DNA from: Bacteroidota bacterium
Lineage (GTDB): Bacteria > Bacteroidota > Bacteroidia > 2-12-FULL-35-15
Reading direction: 5' to 3'
Assembly (NCBI GenBank): GCA_947469885.1
Contig: CANIQT010000008.1
Location: 62,001-126,000 of the forward strand
Length of the DNA: 64,000 nt
This document shows, one piece after another, positions 41,756-51,849 of the stretch. Both the position numbers and the translations under genes were made by a program. Position 1 is the first letter of the stretch. Each line of letters begins with the position of its first letter. The notes under the pieces were generated by a model. It worked only from the letters and a program-made list of their open reading frames with translations. It did no database searches and was not told the origin of the DNA.

Positions 41756-42853
41756 ATGAAAAAAATTACAATGAAAAAATTAATGGTTGGCTTCGGGCTT
41801 ACTTTACTTAGCGGTTTGGCAACTGCACAAAACGGATTGGAAAATATAATTGTAGAGACGTATTACATTGCTGATGCGAGTGATGCTGCTTTCAGTACTA
41901 ATAATGGTTTTGGTACATTGCCGGTTAATTCCAAAACTTACAGAGTATTTGTGGACATGTTGCCGGGTTATAGATTTGAAGCAGCTTATGGCGATGTAGG
42001 AAAGGCGTTGTCAATAACTACTTCTACTACCTTCTTTAATAATGAAGACCGTGGTGCCATTACACCAAACGGAATAAATACACAATACCTGAACGATAAT
42101 TCGGTTGCTTTAGATTCATGGTTGTCGGTAGGGGCAGCTGGGAACGGACACATCGGTGTATTAAAATCGGAAGACAACGGAGTTTCTAATGTGGTGATGC
42201 CAAACTCTAATTGTTTGCAAAATACAAATGCTAATATTGGAATACTTTTAACCCAACAAGATGGTATGATTGACGGTACGCCTGAAGCAGTTACCTTTGT
42301 TGGAATTCCCCAATCACCCGACCTTGACCCGTTTAATGCTACCAGTCAGTTAGGAAGTTCCTTAACCACTACAAATGGTTCTATTGCTTCGCTTAATGGT
42401 TCTTATGGTGACTCCGCAGGAACCAACAGAGTATTGATTGGTCAGTTTACTACCGATGGAGATTTTTGTTTCTCGCTGAACATACAAATTGGATTGCCTA
42501 ACGGAAGTGCGTTATACGAACAATATGTTTCTGCCAATGCAACAGGGAATGAAATTTATAAACCTTTTCTTAATTATTGCAGCAATTTGGTAAGTGTAAA
42601 TAACCAGGCAACTGAGCCTGTTTCGTCAGTAACTGTGTATCCTAATCCTGCAACTGATATTGTTACTATTGATATTCATTCGACTTCTCAAAATAATAGT
42701 TATAAATTAATAGATGTGGTTGGGAATGTAATTCAACAATCAACAATTACCAATCAAAAATCAACCATTGATATTTCTTCGTTAGCAAAAGGAATTTATT
42801 TTATGGAGATAAAAATAGATGGAGAAAAATCAACTAAAAAAATAATTAAGTAG
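41756..42853 (+). CDS. Secreted T9SS protein with the locus-specific shared domain
   Basis: 365 residues, signal peptide about 1-25 (ending LATAQ). The shared domain fills about 26-265: NGLENIIVETYYIADASDA, KTYRVFVDMLPGYRFEAAYG, FFNNEDRGAITPNGI, ALDSWLSVGAAGNGHIGVLK, ANATGNEI. It is very close to the protein at 51850 over this region. A T9SS type A domain follows (VYPNPATDIVTIDI, ending STKKIIK). An AT-rich leader with reiterated CAATTTAA precedes the start. Probably displayed on the surface next to the TonB receptor encoded just downstream. Confidence 0.85.
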   Translation: MKKITMKKLMVGFGLTLLSGLATAQNGLENIIVETYYIADASDAAFSTNNGFGTLPVNSKTYRVFVDMLPGYRFEAAYGDVGKALSITTSTTFFNNEDRGAITPNGINTQYLNDNSVALDSWLSVGAAGNGHIGVLKSEDNGVSNVVMPNSNCLQNTNANIGILLTQQDGMIDGTPEAVTFVGIPQSPDLDPFNATSQLGSSLTTTNGSIASLNGSYGDSAGTNRVLIGQFTTDGDFCFSLNIQIGLPNGSALYEQYVSANATGNEIYKPFLNYCSNLVSVNNQATEPVSSVTVYPNPATDIVTIDIHSTSQNNSYKLIDVVGNVIQQSTITNQKSTIDISSLAKGIYFMEIKIDGEKSTKKIIK

Positions 42854-42885
42854 TCGTTGAGCATTAGTCATTGGGCATTGGTTGT

Positions 42886-45800
42886 ATGAAAAAACTTTAT
42901 TTATTTATTCTTATTTTTTTTACATGTTATAATTCCTTTGCTCAAGGAACGTTGAGAGGCAAGGTGAGTGATAAGAACGGTGAGACACTGATTGGTGTTA
43001 CTGTTTCTTTAAAATCAACACCAACCGTAGGAACTGTTACTGATTTTGATGGTAACTATTCATTGAAAATAAAAGATTCTATCCCTCAGATTGTAGTAAT
43101 TTCATATATCAGCTACACAACTATTGAGCTTGAAATTCACCCTATAAATAATGAGGTGATATTGAAAGATTTTGTGATGGAAGAAGCATCGGCAAAAGCT
43201 TTAGATGTAGTGGAAGTAGTAACAAAAGCTACGAAAGACAAGTCGTATTACATGGAGCGCATAAAGCAAAATTCGTCCACCACTATTGATTATATTTCTT
43301 CGGAAACAATGAAGAAAACAGGAGACGCCAATGTGGTGGCTGCTGTGGCACGTGTAGCGGGTGTTTCCACCAATGGTGGTTTTATTACCGTTCGGGGTAT
43401 TGGAGACAGGTATGTAAAAACAACGGTTAATGGAAACCGGATTCCTACCCTTGACCCGTTTACCAATAATATTAAATTGGATATGTTTCCTGCCAGTTTG
43501 GTGGATAATGTAATTATTACCAAAACAGCAAGTCCCGATTTACCAGGCGACTTTGCCGGTGCTTATATCTCAGTTGAAACAAAAGACTATCCCGAAAAAC
43601 TTTCAGTAAACATTGAAAGCACTGTTGGTTATAATTCAAAAACAACAGGTAAAGACGTTATTACTTCCGAAAGAAGTAGTACCGATTGGTTGGGGTATGA
43701 TAATAGTTATAGGGAATATGACCATACTCAATTTCACACCGCCACACCCGACCCTTCACAATATCAGGAAATGGTTGCACTTGGGTTAGGAGATTATTAC
43801 AAGAGCCTTGGCGTAACCGGTTGGCAGGAGGGAAGTAGCGAAGGGATTTTGTATTTTAAACTGGGATTGGTGCAACTTGGTTTGTTAGCCCCCGCCTTGA
43901 TTAACGACCCTAATGCTGTAAATGCTGCCACTACAGCCTACGATAACGGCAGCTATCATTCAACAGCATTCGACATCGTAAATGCTGATGCCGCAGCTAC
44001 CGGTAAATCCATGCCTAACAACTGGAATACTACCAAGCGTAAGGCACCGCTTAATTTCAGCCAGAGTTTTACGGTGGGCGACCAGTTAAATTTATTTGGT
44101 AAACCCTTTGGATTTATTGCAGGTTTCAGATATGGAAGTACCACACAATCCGATCCTGCTTCATTAAGAGAAGAACAAAAATCAGGAACAGGTATTACAG
44201 ATACTCATTTGGATAGGGAAGCAAGCGATGAAACAAATGGATGGAGCGCGTTGGTTAATTTAGCCTATAAATTAAACCCAAACAACACCGTTGGATTTAT
44301 GTTTATGCCAAACCTTACTGGGGTTAATAAAGTAAGGAAAGGGTATGATGACTTTAATGCGATAACCACCATTTCGCAATTTTATGAAGCAAGGAAACAA
44401 ATGATTTACCAGTTCAAATCAGAGCATTATATTCCAAAAACAAAAACAAAAGTTGAGCTAAACGCCTCTTATACTAAGGGAAACAGCAATGCCCCTGACT
44501 TTAAATATTTGCAGTATGCAAGCAACCCTGCCACCAATATATATATTCTGGACCCAAGCAGTAAATCTATTGACCGCTATTACCGTTACCTTTCGGATAA
44601 TCTTTTTGATGCACATGGTAGTGTTGAAATACCCATTGGCGAAAAGCCAGGGTTAACCCGCAAGTTGAAATTTGGAGGAGCTTATCAGGATGAAAAAACA
44701 AAGAACGACCAATACCATTATTATCTTGGTAAAGATGGATTTCATGCCCCACCACTCGTAAACGATGACCTTAATTCTTACCTCAGCTTAGACCAGTTTG
44801 GTATATCGCATGGAACAGATAATGGTGTACCATATAGTACGCTTAATTTTTACTACAACCTTTTCGATTCGCCTGCTGACCATTCGTTTGGTCACGGTAA
44901 AATAGGTGGAGCATTTGTGATGGCTGATTATACAATTGTTTCCCGCATACGTTTATCGGGCGGGTTAAGAATGGAAACTACCGACATGTTTACTGATATT
45001 AATAAATTTGATTCGATGGGATTGGCAAATGATGACCCTCGCAGGTTTTATCAAGCAGGGGAATTACCAGGCACCGCTGGAAGAATAAACCAGACTAACT
45101 TTTTGCCAAGTGCTACACTTATTTACAAATTAATAAATAAAGAAGAAAGCCCAACCAATATTCGCTTAGGTTATAGTCAAACCTTGGCTCGCCCCAGTTT
45201 AAGAGAGATTTCGAATATTACCAATTTTGATAATGAGTTGCAATTGAATGTTACCGGAAATCCTAATCTTAAAATGGTAGAAATAAAAAACTATGATTTC
45301 AGAATTGAATCCTATTTCAAGAACAAGGATAACATTTCTGTAAGTGTATTTTATAAAGATTTCAAAAATCATATTGAATTAATAAGAGGAGAACGATATA
45401 CTTGGAGGAATGTGGATGTTGCAAATGTAAAAGGAATTGAAGTGGAAGGAAAAAAGAAAATTATCAAAGGACTTGACTTCATTGCCAATGTAACACTTGC
45501 ACAGTCGTACACCGAATATGTACGAACAAGAGATGAAGTGGTGGGTAATACTGTTATTACCTATAACCTGGATACAGTGAAACGCACCATGTTTGGGCAG
45601 GCACCTTATGTAATTAACGGAATTTTATCTTACACTTCCGATTCCCTAGGATTGATTGCCACACTAAGTTATAACTTGCAAGGTACGAGAGTTGTTATTG
45701 GTTCTGCCAGCCCGTTTCTTGGAGACGTGTATGAATTTCCGCGCCATCAATTAGACTTTAAGGTAACAAAGAAATTTAATAAGGTGGCGAAAAACTGGAG

Positions 45801-45936
45801 CGTAAGTCTAACTGTAAAAGATATTTTGAATCAGGCAGTAACACGAAAGGTGTATTACAATGATTCATTCGACATTACCCATGATAATTATCGTTGGGGT
45901 ACCAGTTTTTTGCTGGCTATACAATATAAATTATAA
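42886..45936 (+). CDS. TonB-dependent outer-membrane receptor with CarboxypepD_reg-like domain
   Basis: 1016 residues from the ATG at 42886 (MKKLYLFILIFF); a TTG at 42871 is less likely. The order is: signal peptide; carboxypeptidase-regulatory-like beta-sandwich (about 20-105, GTLRGKVSDKNGETLIGVTV); plug domain (about 125-240) with VRGIGDRYVKTTVNGNRIPT; then the 22-strand barrel. It lacks the Sus-type neighbour SusD, so it is a plain TBDR rather than a SusC pair. It imports a scarce ligand driven by TonB-ExbBD; the ligand is unknown. It sits in the centre of genes sharing one N-terminal domain, suggesting those proteins capture or present its substrate, or assemble with it. Confidence 0.93.
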   Translation: MKKLYLFILIFFTCYNSFAQGTLRGKVSDKNGETLIGVTVSLKSTPTVGTVTDFDGNYSLKIKDSIPQIVVISYISYTTIELEIHPINNEVILKDFVMEEASAKALDVVEVVTKATKDKSYYMERIKQNSSTTIDYISSETMKKTGDANVVAAVARVAGVSTNGGFITVRGIGDRYVKTTVNGNRIPTLDPFTNNIKLDMFPASLVDNVIITKTASPDLPGDFAGAYISVETKDYPEKLSVNIESTVGYNSKTTGKDVITSERSSTDWLGYDNSYREYDHTQFHTATPDPSQYQEMVALGLGDYYKSLGVTGWQEGSSEGILYFKLGLVQLGLLAPALINDPNAVNAATTAYDNGSYHSTAFDIVNADAAATGKSMPNNWNTTKRKAPLNFSQSFTVGDQLNLFGKPFGFIAGFRYGSTTQSDPASLREEQKSGTGITDTHLDREASDETNGWSALVNLAYKLNPNNTVGFMFMPNLTGVNKVRKGYDDFNAITTISQFYEARKQMIYQFKSEHYIPKTKTKVELNASYTKGNSNAPDFKYLQYASNPATNIYILDPSSKSIDRYYRYLSDNLFDAHGSVEIPIGEKPGLTRKLKFGGAYQDEKTKNDQYHYYLGKDGFHAPPLVNDDLNSYLSLDQFGISHGTDNGVPYSTLNFYYNLFDSPADHSFGHGKIGGAFVMADYTIVSRIRLSGGLRMETTDMFTDINKFDSMGLANDDPRRFYQAGELPGTAGRINQTNFLPSATLIYKLINKEESPTNIRLGYSQTLARPSLREISNITNFDNELQLNVTGNPNLKMVEIKNYDFRIESYFKNKDNISVSVFYKDFKNHIELIRGERYTWRNVDVANVKGIEVEGKKKIIKGLDFIANVTLAQSYTEYVRTRDEVVGNTVITYNLDTVKRTMFGQAPYVINGILSYTSDSLGLIATLSYNLQGTRVVIGSASPFLGDVYEFPRHQLDFKVTKKFNKVAKNWSVSLTVKDILNQAVTRKVYYNDSFDITHDNYRWGTSFLLAIQYKL

Positions 45937-45941
45937 ATATA

Positions 45942-47351
45942 ATGAAACAGCTTTTAACTCTTATTCTCTTAACCCTTCTCTTTATTCCAAAAGGAGTGCA
46001 TGCACAGATACATGATGTGATAGTAGAGAAATATTATATCTCGGATAGTTTGGATGCAACTGACAGTACCAATTGGTTTGCCAATGCGGGTTATCCTACC
46101 CATTATCTCGAGCGGGGTTCAATTACTTACCGTGTGTATGTTCAATTAGATTCGGGATATAAGCTCCGCAAGGTATGGGGGAGTGAGTGTCATCCTTTTA
46201 AAGTAAAGAGTACAGCTGTTTTTTATAATAATATAAGCCGTCCTGATGAGTTGTACGGGTACATGATAAGAAAGCAATTTTTCTATGGTAATCCCTTGCT
46301 TGCAATCGATAGCTGGCTGACTATTGGTAAATGTGCCGTTGGAAACGGAGTTAACCCAGTGCAGTATATGGGGGTACCGAAAGATGATGATTATGATGGT
46401 TCATTAATTGGAGGTAGTTCTCACAACGGTGGTGGTACTGCTGGAATTTCAGTAGGGTTGATAGTAAACAATGATACTGCTGCACATATTCCGGTGGATA
46501 CGGCTGATGGTATGGTACCCACCATTGCACCTTTTCCCGGCTGGGTCGATTTTGGATTTACCGAAGTGATAGGTGGTAATACTACTGATACTACCACCTT
46601 TGGTTCAATCAATGTGGACTCGGTGTTTATCAGTACCAATGGTTATCTTCAACAGAATGGTGGAGTAACAGGCGATTCGGCAGCAGGGCATAAAGTGTTG
46701 GTGGGGCAATTTACTACTAAAGGTGAACTTACTTTTGAACTTAACCTTGAATTAATGGATTCTACTGGCGGAATCCATAATGGAGATTTATTAAACTTTG
46801 TAGCAACTGCAAGTAATTGTGATACTGTTGGGATGGACACAACTGTTTTAGGAATGCTTAAATATCCACGCGATATTCCAATTTGCGGATGTGGTGACCC
46901 GTTTTTTGTTGAATATAATCCGAATGCACCTTGTTTCAACGATTCAGTTTATTGCCTCCACCGAATCGTATTTGGTTGTATGGATACGTTGGCATGTAAC
47001 TATGATGCTAATGCAAATTTTAATATTCCAAGTTTATGCTGTTATCCGGGCAGATGTAACGACAGGGATATAAGTTTGGTTTGCCCTGGTGTAACAAGTT
47101 TAACAGGATTCAAGTTGTTTCCAAATCCTGCCGTTGACATTTTAAACATTGAAATTAATGCAGGAATTAATCAGGAGGTAAAATATACAATTTATGATTC
47201 TTTTGGAATAATAGTAGAAGATAAAGATTTAGGAATTAGAACTGGAGTGGTTACCCCATTGGTTGATGTTTCTACCTACCAAATTGGCTTATATCTGGTG
47301 AGGGTAACTATTGGAGGAAGTGCACAAAGTAAAACGTTTATGAAGAATTAA
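45942..47351 (+). CDS. Secreted T9SS protein: shared domain plus Cys-rich GCMD-type module
   Basis: 469 residues, signal peptide about 1-21. The shared domain starts IHDVIVEKYYISDSLDATDS and is longer than in its paralogues, with extra loops (about 50-300: TYRVYVQLDSGYKLRKVWG, AIDSWLTIGKCAVGNGV). A cysteine-rich stretch follows (about 310-395, CGCGDPFFVEYNPNAPC) with FGCMDTLACNYDANANFN, a small repeat known from many T9SS proteins. The end is a T9SS domain (LFPNPAVDILNIEI, ending AQSKTFMKN). It begins five bases after the TonB receptor stop, so it is in the same operon. Confidence 0.85.
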   Translation: MKQLLTLILLTLLFIPKGVHAQIHDVIVEKYYISDSLDATDSTNWFANAGYPTHYLERGSITYRVYVQLDSGYKLRKVWGSECHPFKVKSTAVFYNNISRPDELYGYMIRKQFFYGNPLLAIDSWLTIGKCAVGNGVNPVQYMGVPKDDDYDGSLIGGSSHNGGGTAGISVGLIVNNDTAAHIPVDTADGMVPTIAPFPGWVDFGFTEVIGGNTTDTTTFGSINVDSVFISTNGYLQQNGGVTGDSAAGHKVLVGQFTTKGELTFELNLELMDSTGGIHNGDLLNFVATASNCDTVGMDTTVLGMLKYPRDIPICGCGDPFFVEYNPNAPCFNDSVYCLHRIVFGCMDTLACNYDANANFNIPSLCCYPGRCNDRDISLVCPGVTSLTGFKLFPNPAVDILNIEINAGINQEVKYTIYDSFGIIVEDKDLGIRTGVVTPLVDVSTYQIGLYLVRVTIGGSAQSKTFMKN

Positions 47352-47367
47352 GATTTAAGAATTAAGA

Positions 47368-48096
47368 ATGAAGAAATTTAAAACAATCCTATTGTTTGTG
47401 CTTGTTGTAATGCTAATTAATGCCTGCAAAAAAAAGGAGGAAGAAAAACCAGCACTTGAAACAGGCACTGTTACTGATGTTAGCGGTATTACCTACAGCA
47501 CCGTGAAAATAGGTAATCAATGGTGGATGGCTGAAGATTTAAGAACTACCAAGTACCGCGATAGTAGTTTTATTCCTTTAGTGACGCTCGACACTTCATG
47601 GAATCATCTAACAGCCGGTGCATACTCTAACATAGTTAACAGTCAGAATGCTGATATCGGAAACTATTATAACTGGTATGCTGTGAATGATGCACGAGGA
47701 ATAGCCCCTTTGGGCTGGCATGTACCCACTGACAGTGAATGGAAGACTTTGGAGCAATATCTTGGAATGAATCTGGGAGACGCTAATGGTACAGGATGGA
47801 GAGGAACACACGAAGGAGAAAAAATGAAAGTTGAAAGAGGTGCCACTTATGGTTGGGGTGATTATGGTAATGTATGGGCAACAAACGAAAGTGGATTCAG
47901 TGCTGTAGCAAACGGATGTCGAATGTTTGATGGAACTTTGGGGAACCCCGGGCAATCAGCAACAGGTTTTTGGTGGACTGCTACTTCGCAAGGCAACGAG
48001 GCATGGTACCGTTATCTGGATTATAAGAACGCGAATGTGTTCAGGTATTATGGGTTGAAGAATTACGGATTTAGTGTAAGATGCATTAAAGATTAA
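47368..48096 (+). CDS. FISUMP-domain lipoprotein
   Basis: 242 residues. A lipobox ends at Cys20 (LINAC), followed by a charged KKKEEE linker. The domain is the FISUMP type (Fibrobacter succinogenes major paralogous domain): VKIGNQWWMAEDLRTTKYRD, YYNWYAVNDARG, GWHVPTDSEWKTLEQYL, ATNESGFSAVANGCR, FWWTATSQGNEAWYRYL and a final FSVRCIKD. The fold is C-type-lectin-like, and such proteins are surface lipoproteins of unclear, possibly adhesive, function. It lies 16 bases downstream of the Cys-rich T9SS gene in the TonB-receptor operon. Confidence 0.9.
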   Translation: MKKFKTILLFVLVVMLINACKKKEEEKPALETGTVTDVSGITYSTVKIGNQWWMAEDLRTTKYRDSSFIPLVTLDTSWNHLTAGAYSNIVNSQNADIGNYYNWYAVNDARGIAPLGWHVPTDSEWKTLEQYLGMNLGDANGTGWRGTHEGEKMKVERGATYGWGDYGNVWATNESGFSAVANGCRMFDGTLGNPGQSATGFWWTATSQGNEAWYRYLDYKNANVFRYYGLKNYGFSVRCIKD

Positions 48097-48123
48097 TTAT
48101 GAATCATGAGTTTTGAATTAGGA

Positions 48124-48984
48124 ATGAAAAAGTTATACGTTCTATTATTAATGCTATTACCGGTTGTGTTGTACGGTCAAACGAATGATTCTTTAAAACA
48201 GATTGATTCCGTAAAGACAACTATTATAGCAAAGCCTACAGATATAGCAGTTCAAAAGGAAGTAGGTAAAGTTATTGTTGAGAAAAAGAGTGACTCAACC
48301 AATACAAAGAATTACGAAATGAGTGTTTCATATACTCCTGAATATAGCTACCGAACTTTAAAAGCGAATGATGATGAAGCAAGTAAATTAATAAAGGAAA
48401 TTCGCGATACGTTGGATGTGGCGAAGTTTGGGTATTCGGCTGGAATAAGTCTTATTTATCATCCCCGAAAAAAACTTGGTATTGAGGCAGGTGTTTTCTT
48501 TTCTGATAAAGGAGAAAAAACTAAAAAAAATACAATGGAAAGCTTGCCATTCGGGCAGGAAGCAGCACGCTATTCGTATAATTTTCATTATTATTATCTT
48601 ACTATTCCCGTAAAAGCAGATTATTACTTTTTGACAGGGAAGTTGAAAGTTTATATAACTGCCGGAGTTTCGGCTAATGTATTGTTAGTTCAAAAAACAA
48701 CATTAATTATAACCCATGCCAACAGTACTGAACGAACTACAACAGATACAGATAACGGCTTTAATCGTATAAACATGTCGGTTATGGGAGGGTTTGGTTT
48801 AATCTACCCGATTACAAATAAAATGAATTTAAAACTGGAACCGATTTATTCGCGTTCGATTACTTCTATCATTAATGCTCCGGTGAAAGAGTATTTGTAT
48901 TCTATTGGAGTAAACGTGGGGTTGATGTTTACACCACACTTCAATTGCACTCCCAAGCCGACAGAGCCCATTCCGAATAAATAA
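48124..48984 (+). CDS. Outer-membrane beta-barrel protein (PorT/OmpW-like)
   Basis: 286 residues from the ATG at 48124 (MKKLYVLLLM); an in-frame ATG at 48106 is less fitting. A signal peptide (about 1-19) precedes a charged, probably disordered segment (20-70). About eight amphipathic strands follow, such as FGYSAGISLIYHPRKKLGIEAGVFFS, broken by turns (KGEKTKK). The final LYSIGVNVGLMFTP strand is typical of 8-stranded porin-family barrels of Bacteroidota. No T9SS tail. Co-directional with the TonB-receptor genes and 28 bases behind the FISUMP gene. Role unknown. Confidence 0.8.
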   Translation: MKKLYVLLLMLLPVVLYGQTNDSLKQIDSVKTTIIAKPTDIAVQKEVGKVIVEKKSDSTNTKNYEMSVSYTPEYSYRTLKANDDEASKLIKEIRDTLDVAKFGYSAGISLIYHPRKKLGIEAGVFFSDKGEKTKKNTMESLPFGQEAARYSYNFHYYYLTIPVKADYYFLTGKLKVYITAGVSANVLLVQKTTLIITHANSTERTTTDTDNGFNRINMSVMGGFGLIYPITNKMNLKLEPIYSRSITSIINAPVKEYLYSIGVNVGLMFTPHFNCTPKPTEPIPNK

Positions 48985-48998
48985 TTTCAATAAAAAGT

Positions 48999-49598
48999 AT
49001 GAATACAAATTTTTCAGATAGAGCACACAGTGCTTTTATTTCCAGCATTGGAAATAAGTTTAAAGTAGTTGCCGTTGTTTTCTTTTTTATAACTACCCAC
49101 TGCTTTTCTCAAATAGATTTTACAAAACTTCCGAACAGCAAACTTGCAGTACAGCATATTCTTGACAGTGCAATGGTTTCTAAATACTTTGTAACCGCAG
49201 GCGATGCACGGACTATTTTAAATAAACCAGCTTTTGTAAAAGACAGCAGTTATAAATTTTCGAGCGGCATTTTGCGATATACTATTAATTATGTGGCAAC
49301 GTATGTTGATTCCACATCCAAAGGTGCATTATACTTCGGTTTCGAACAATACAAAGATACAGCGGCTTCTAATGAAATTTACAGGTTTATGAAAATGCAA
49401 CACACAACCTCTGGCACCATTAAGCAATTGAAGGACTTAGGAGATGAAGCCTATATGCAATATGATGTTTTGAATCAACCTTTTATTATCGTAGTAAAGG
49501 AAAACAGGATATTCAAATTCTGCATTTATTATTTAGCGGATAAGGATACGTACAACAGTTTACTAAAGGTTGCAAAAAGGGTGGTGACTCAACACTAA
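48999..49598 (+). CDS. Exported protein of unknown function
   Basis: 199 residues with a signal sequence (about 20-38, VVAVVFFFITTHCFSQ) that begins after a 20-residue polar stretch; the true start could be inside. The mature part (ILDSAMVSKYFVTAGDARTI, then FGFEQYKDTAASNEIYRFMK and LGDEAYMQYD) looks like a small alpha/beta periplasmic domain. I do not recognise a family. It is the last gene before a 313-base gap that holds a new promoter, so it probably ends the first transcription unit of the TonB-receptor locus. Confidence 0.72.
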   Translation: MNTNFSDRAHSAFISSIGNKFKVVAVVFFFITTHCFSQIDFTKLPNSKLAVQHILDSAMVSKYFVTAGDARTILNKPAFVKDSSYKFSSGILRYTINYVATYVDSTSKGALYFGFEQYKDTAASNEIYRFMKMQHTTSGTIKQLKDLGDEAYMQYDVLNQPFIIVVKENRIFKFCIYYLADKDTYNSLLKVAKRVVTQH

Positions 49599-49730
49599 AT
49601 TCTACCCTCCATTAAAATTCACTTCAATGTTAACTTGCAGTTATTAAAACTTTTGTTTTGATAACCTTTATTTAGCTAAACTATTTACTTCAAATAATAT
49701 TTCAATAATAATCACACAATATAGCGACTA

Positions 49731-49738
49731 TACTTTTG
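49731..49738 (+). promoter_or_regulatory. TAnnTTTG promoter box ahead of the beta-helix protein
   Basis: TACTTTTG within GACTATACTTTTGTTGCG lies 173 bases before the ATG at 49912. The long leader between them (about 49790-49911) is A-rich with reiterated AACAATTACTAAC and holds no gene. The extended motif matches that at 28003. Confidence 0.5.
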
Positions 49739-49911
49739 TTGCGTCTTAATACAGAAAATAGAAATTAGAAACATGAGTCAAGAAATAAGAATCAAGAACC
49801 ACTAACCCCAAAAAAATTAAGAAACAGAAAGAGTAAAAACAACAAACAATTAAACAATTAACAAAAAACAATTACTAACAAAAACAATTACTAACAAAAA
49901 ACAAAAACAAA

Positions 49912-51762
49912 ATGAAAAAAATTTCAACTTTAATTGCGACAGCAGCAATTGCTCTCGTATCAATGAATCAGAGTGTTGCTCAAACCAACAACGGTTCAGC
50001 ATGCGGATGCCCGACTGTAGCATCAAGACCTTCGATAAACTTGTCAACATTGGCAGTTAACGGAGGTGCAGCAGATGGTGATTTAATAGCAAACACCGTT
50101 CTTACCTGTGACAAGTTATGGATACTTGACAAAAAAATTTATGTACCTAATGGTGTAACATTAACCATTCAAGCGGGTACAGTTATTAAAGCAACTGCAA
50201 CTGCTACTGCAGCTACTGCTAGTTCTCTAGTAGTTTCAAGAGGTGGTAAAATTTATGCAGATGGAACTGCAGATTGTCAGATTGTATTTACTGCACAGGC
50301 AGACCCAATGGACGGGACTTATGCTACTCATAACATTGGTAAATGGGGTGGGTTAATGTTATGCGGACAAGCATCCAACAACTTAACACTTGCAGCTAAC
50401 GGACCTTTCAACGCAACAGGTAACGGAAGACTTTGCGTTGCTAATGGTCTTGGTACGCTTGAAGGATTCGGAACTTCTGATTTCAGAAACCAATTTGGTG
50501 TAAACCTTACTACTCCTCAGGCAGGATACTTAACTAACTTTGATGATAACGATAATTCAGGAATTTTAAGATATGTTTCTGTTCGTTATTCTGGTTCTAT
50601 TTTAGTACAAGGTGGAGAGATTAATGGAATTACTTTCGGTTCAGTTGGTAGAAGTACTATTGTTGACCATGTAGAAGTTATTTCCAATGCAGATGATAAT
50701 ATGGAATTTTTCGGAGGCACCGTAAATGTTAAAAACGCTACTTTTATGTTCGGTAACGATGATATGTTTGACTGGGATTTAGGATACAGCGGAAAAGTTC
50801 AGAATGTTTTCTCTGTAGGTTTTGGTTCGGCTGATACTGCTTTTACTTCTACTTCTGGAACATCAACTATTGCCTCAGCAATGGATAATGGTTTTGAAAT
50901 GGATGCTGATGATCAACAATCAGGAAATGGTTCTGGTGTTGCTATTGGTACTATTGCTTCAGGAGGATACCGTTCTCACCCGGTTATCTACAACTGTACA
51001 ATGATAGGCTCAAACAAAAGAGTAGAAAATTCGGATAACACAGGAATGTCGGCTATCTGTGCAAAAGAATTGACAGAAGGCGAAATATACAACTGTGTGT
51101 TTGCAAACTTTTCTTCAGGATTAAACCTTTGGACTGGTAACAATCCACAACAAGGAACAAGAGTTGCGACTACAAGTTCTGCAGGTGCTTCTGTTACTGA
51201 TTCGTATGACAACTGGAGAAACAACAATACTCCAAATACATTAATTATCAAAAACAATACATTCATCGGAATGGGAACAGGTGTTGCAGGAGCATTACCT
51301 TCTGCTACTAATCCTGGAGGAGCTTATTTGGTTAAAAACGTAACAAGAAGTACAGGAAGTGGTGCTTATTCGTTGAACGTTGCTGCTCACGCTGTATCAA
51401 CAAATGATACCACTCAGTTTTTCCAAACAGACGGAAACGTTCGCGCAGCTTCAATCCCTGGATTCAATGGAGTATGGGCAATGGATGGAACTACCAACAC
51501 AGTTTCTACTCAATATGGTGCTGTTCCTAATCCAGTGTTAGCTACTTCTATTGTTGCTCCTGCTGATGGTTTCTTTACACCAGAAAACTACAGAGGTGCA
51601 TTTGGTTCTGGTTCTTCATGGTTATCAGGCTGGGCTTATGCTACTTTGTTGCAAACTACAGGTGGTTTAGCTCCATGTCCTACTGATATTAATCACGATG
51701 GAATTACCAACAATCAGGATTTCTTAATCCTTTTAGGAAACTTTAATCAATCTTGTCCATAA
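49912..51762 (+). CDS. Secreted right-handed beta-helix protein with dockerin-like EF-hand C-terminus
   Basis: 616 residues, signal peptide about 1-23 (ending SVAQ). The body resembles Bacteroidota proteins that accompany TonB receptors: YVPNGVTLTIQAGTVIKA (about 78-95), GKWGGLMLCGQASN (about 143-156), then parallel beta-helix rungs (LRYVSVRYSGS, DHVEVISNADDNMEFFGG, VKNATFMFGNDDMFDWD). The C-terminus is not a T9SS domain. Instead it ends CPTDINHDGITNNQDF LILLGNFNQSC, a single EF-hand-like loop bracketed by cysteines, as in dockerin-type Ca-binding repeats. A surface carbohydrate-binding or scaffold role is plausible but unproven. Confidence 0.85.
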   Translation: MKKISTLIATAAIALVSMNQSVAQTNNGSACGCPTVASRPSINLSTLAVNGGAADGDLIANTVLTCDKLWILDKKIYVPNGVTLTIQAGTVIKATATATAATASSLVVSRGGKIYADGTADCQIVFTAQADPMDGTYATHNIGKWGGLMLCGQASNNLTLAANGPFNATGNGRLCVANGLGTLEGFGTSDFRNQFGVNLTTPQAGYLTNFDDNDNSGILRYVSVRYSGSILVQGGEINGITFGSVGRSTIVDHVEVISNADDNMEFFGGTVNVKNATFMFGNDDMFDWDLGYSGKVQNVFSVGFGSADTAFTSTSGTSTIASAMDNGFEMDADDQQSGNGSGVAIGTIASGGYRSHPVIYNCTMIGSNKRVENSDNTGMSAICAKELTEGEIYNCVFANFSSGLNLWTGNNPQQGTRVATTSSAGASVTDSYDNWRNNNTPNTLIIKNNTFIGMGTGVAGALPSATNPGGAYLVKNVTRSTGSGAYSLNVAAHAVSTNDTTQFFQTDGNVRAASIPGFNGVWAMDGTTNTVSTQYGAVPNPVLATSIVAPADGFFTPENYRGAFGSGSSWLSGWAYATLLQTTGGLAPCPTDINHDGITNNQDFLILLGNFNQSCP

Positions 51763-51849
51763 ACTAAACCTAAGTTCCTCATACATCCGTCTTGTCTGCC
51801 TTTCTAAGGGCGGAAAGCCGGAGGTGTGGACTTAATAAAACAAATGAAT

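Noticed and set aside
51781-51849. GTG start at 51826 for the giant PKD-repeat protein
   Set aside because: It would put eight polar residues before the signal peptide; MKKIKLLIAS at 51850 is a standard signal start.
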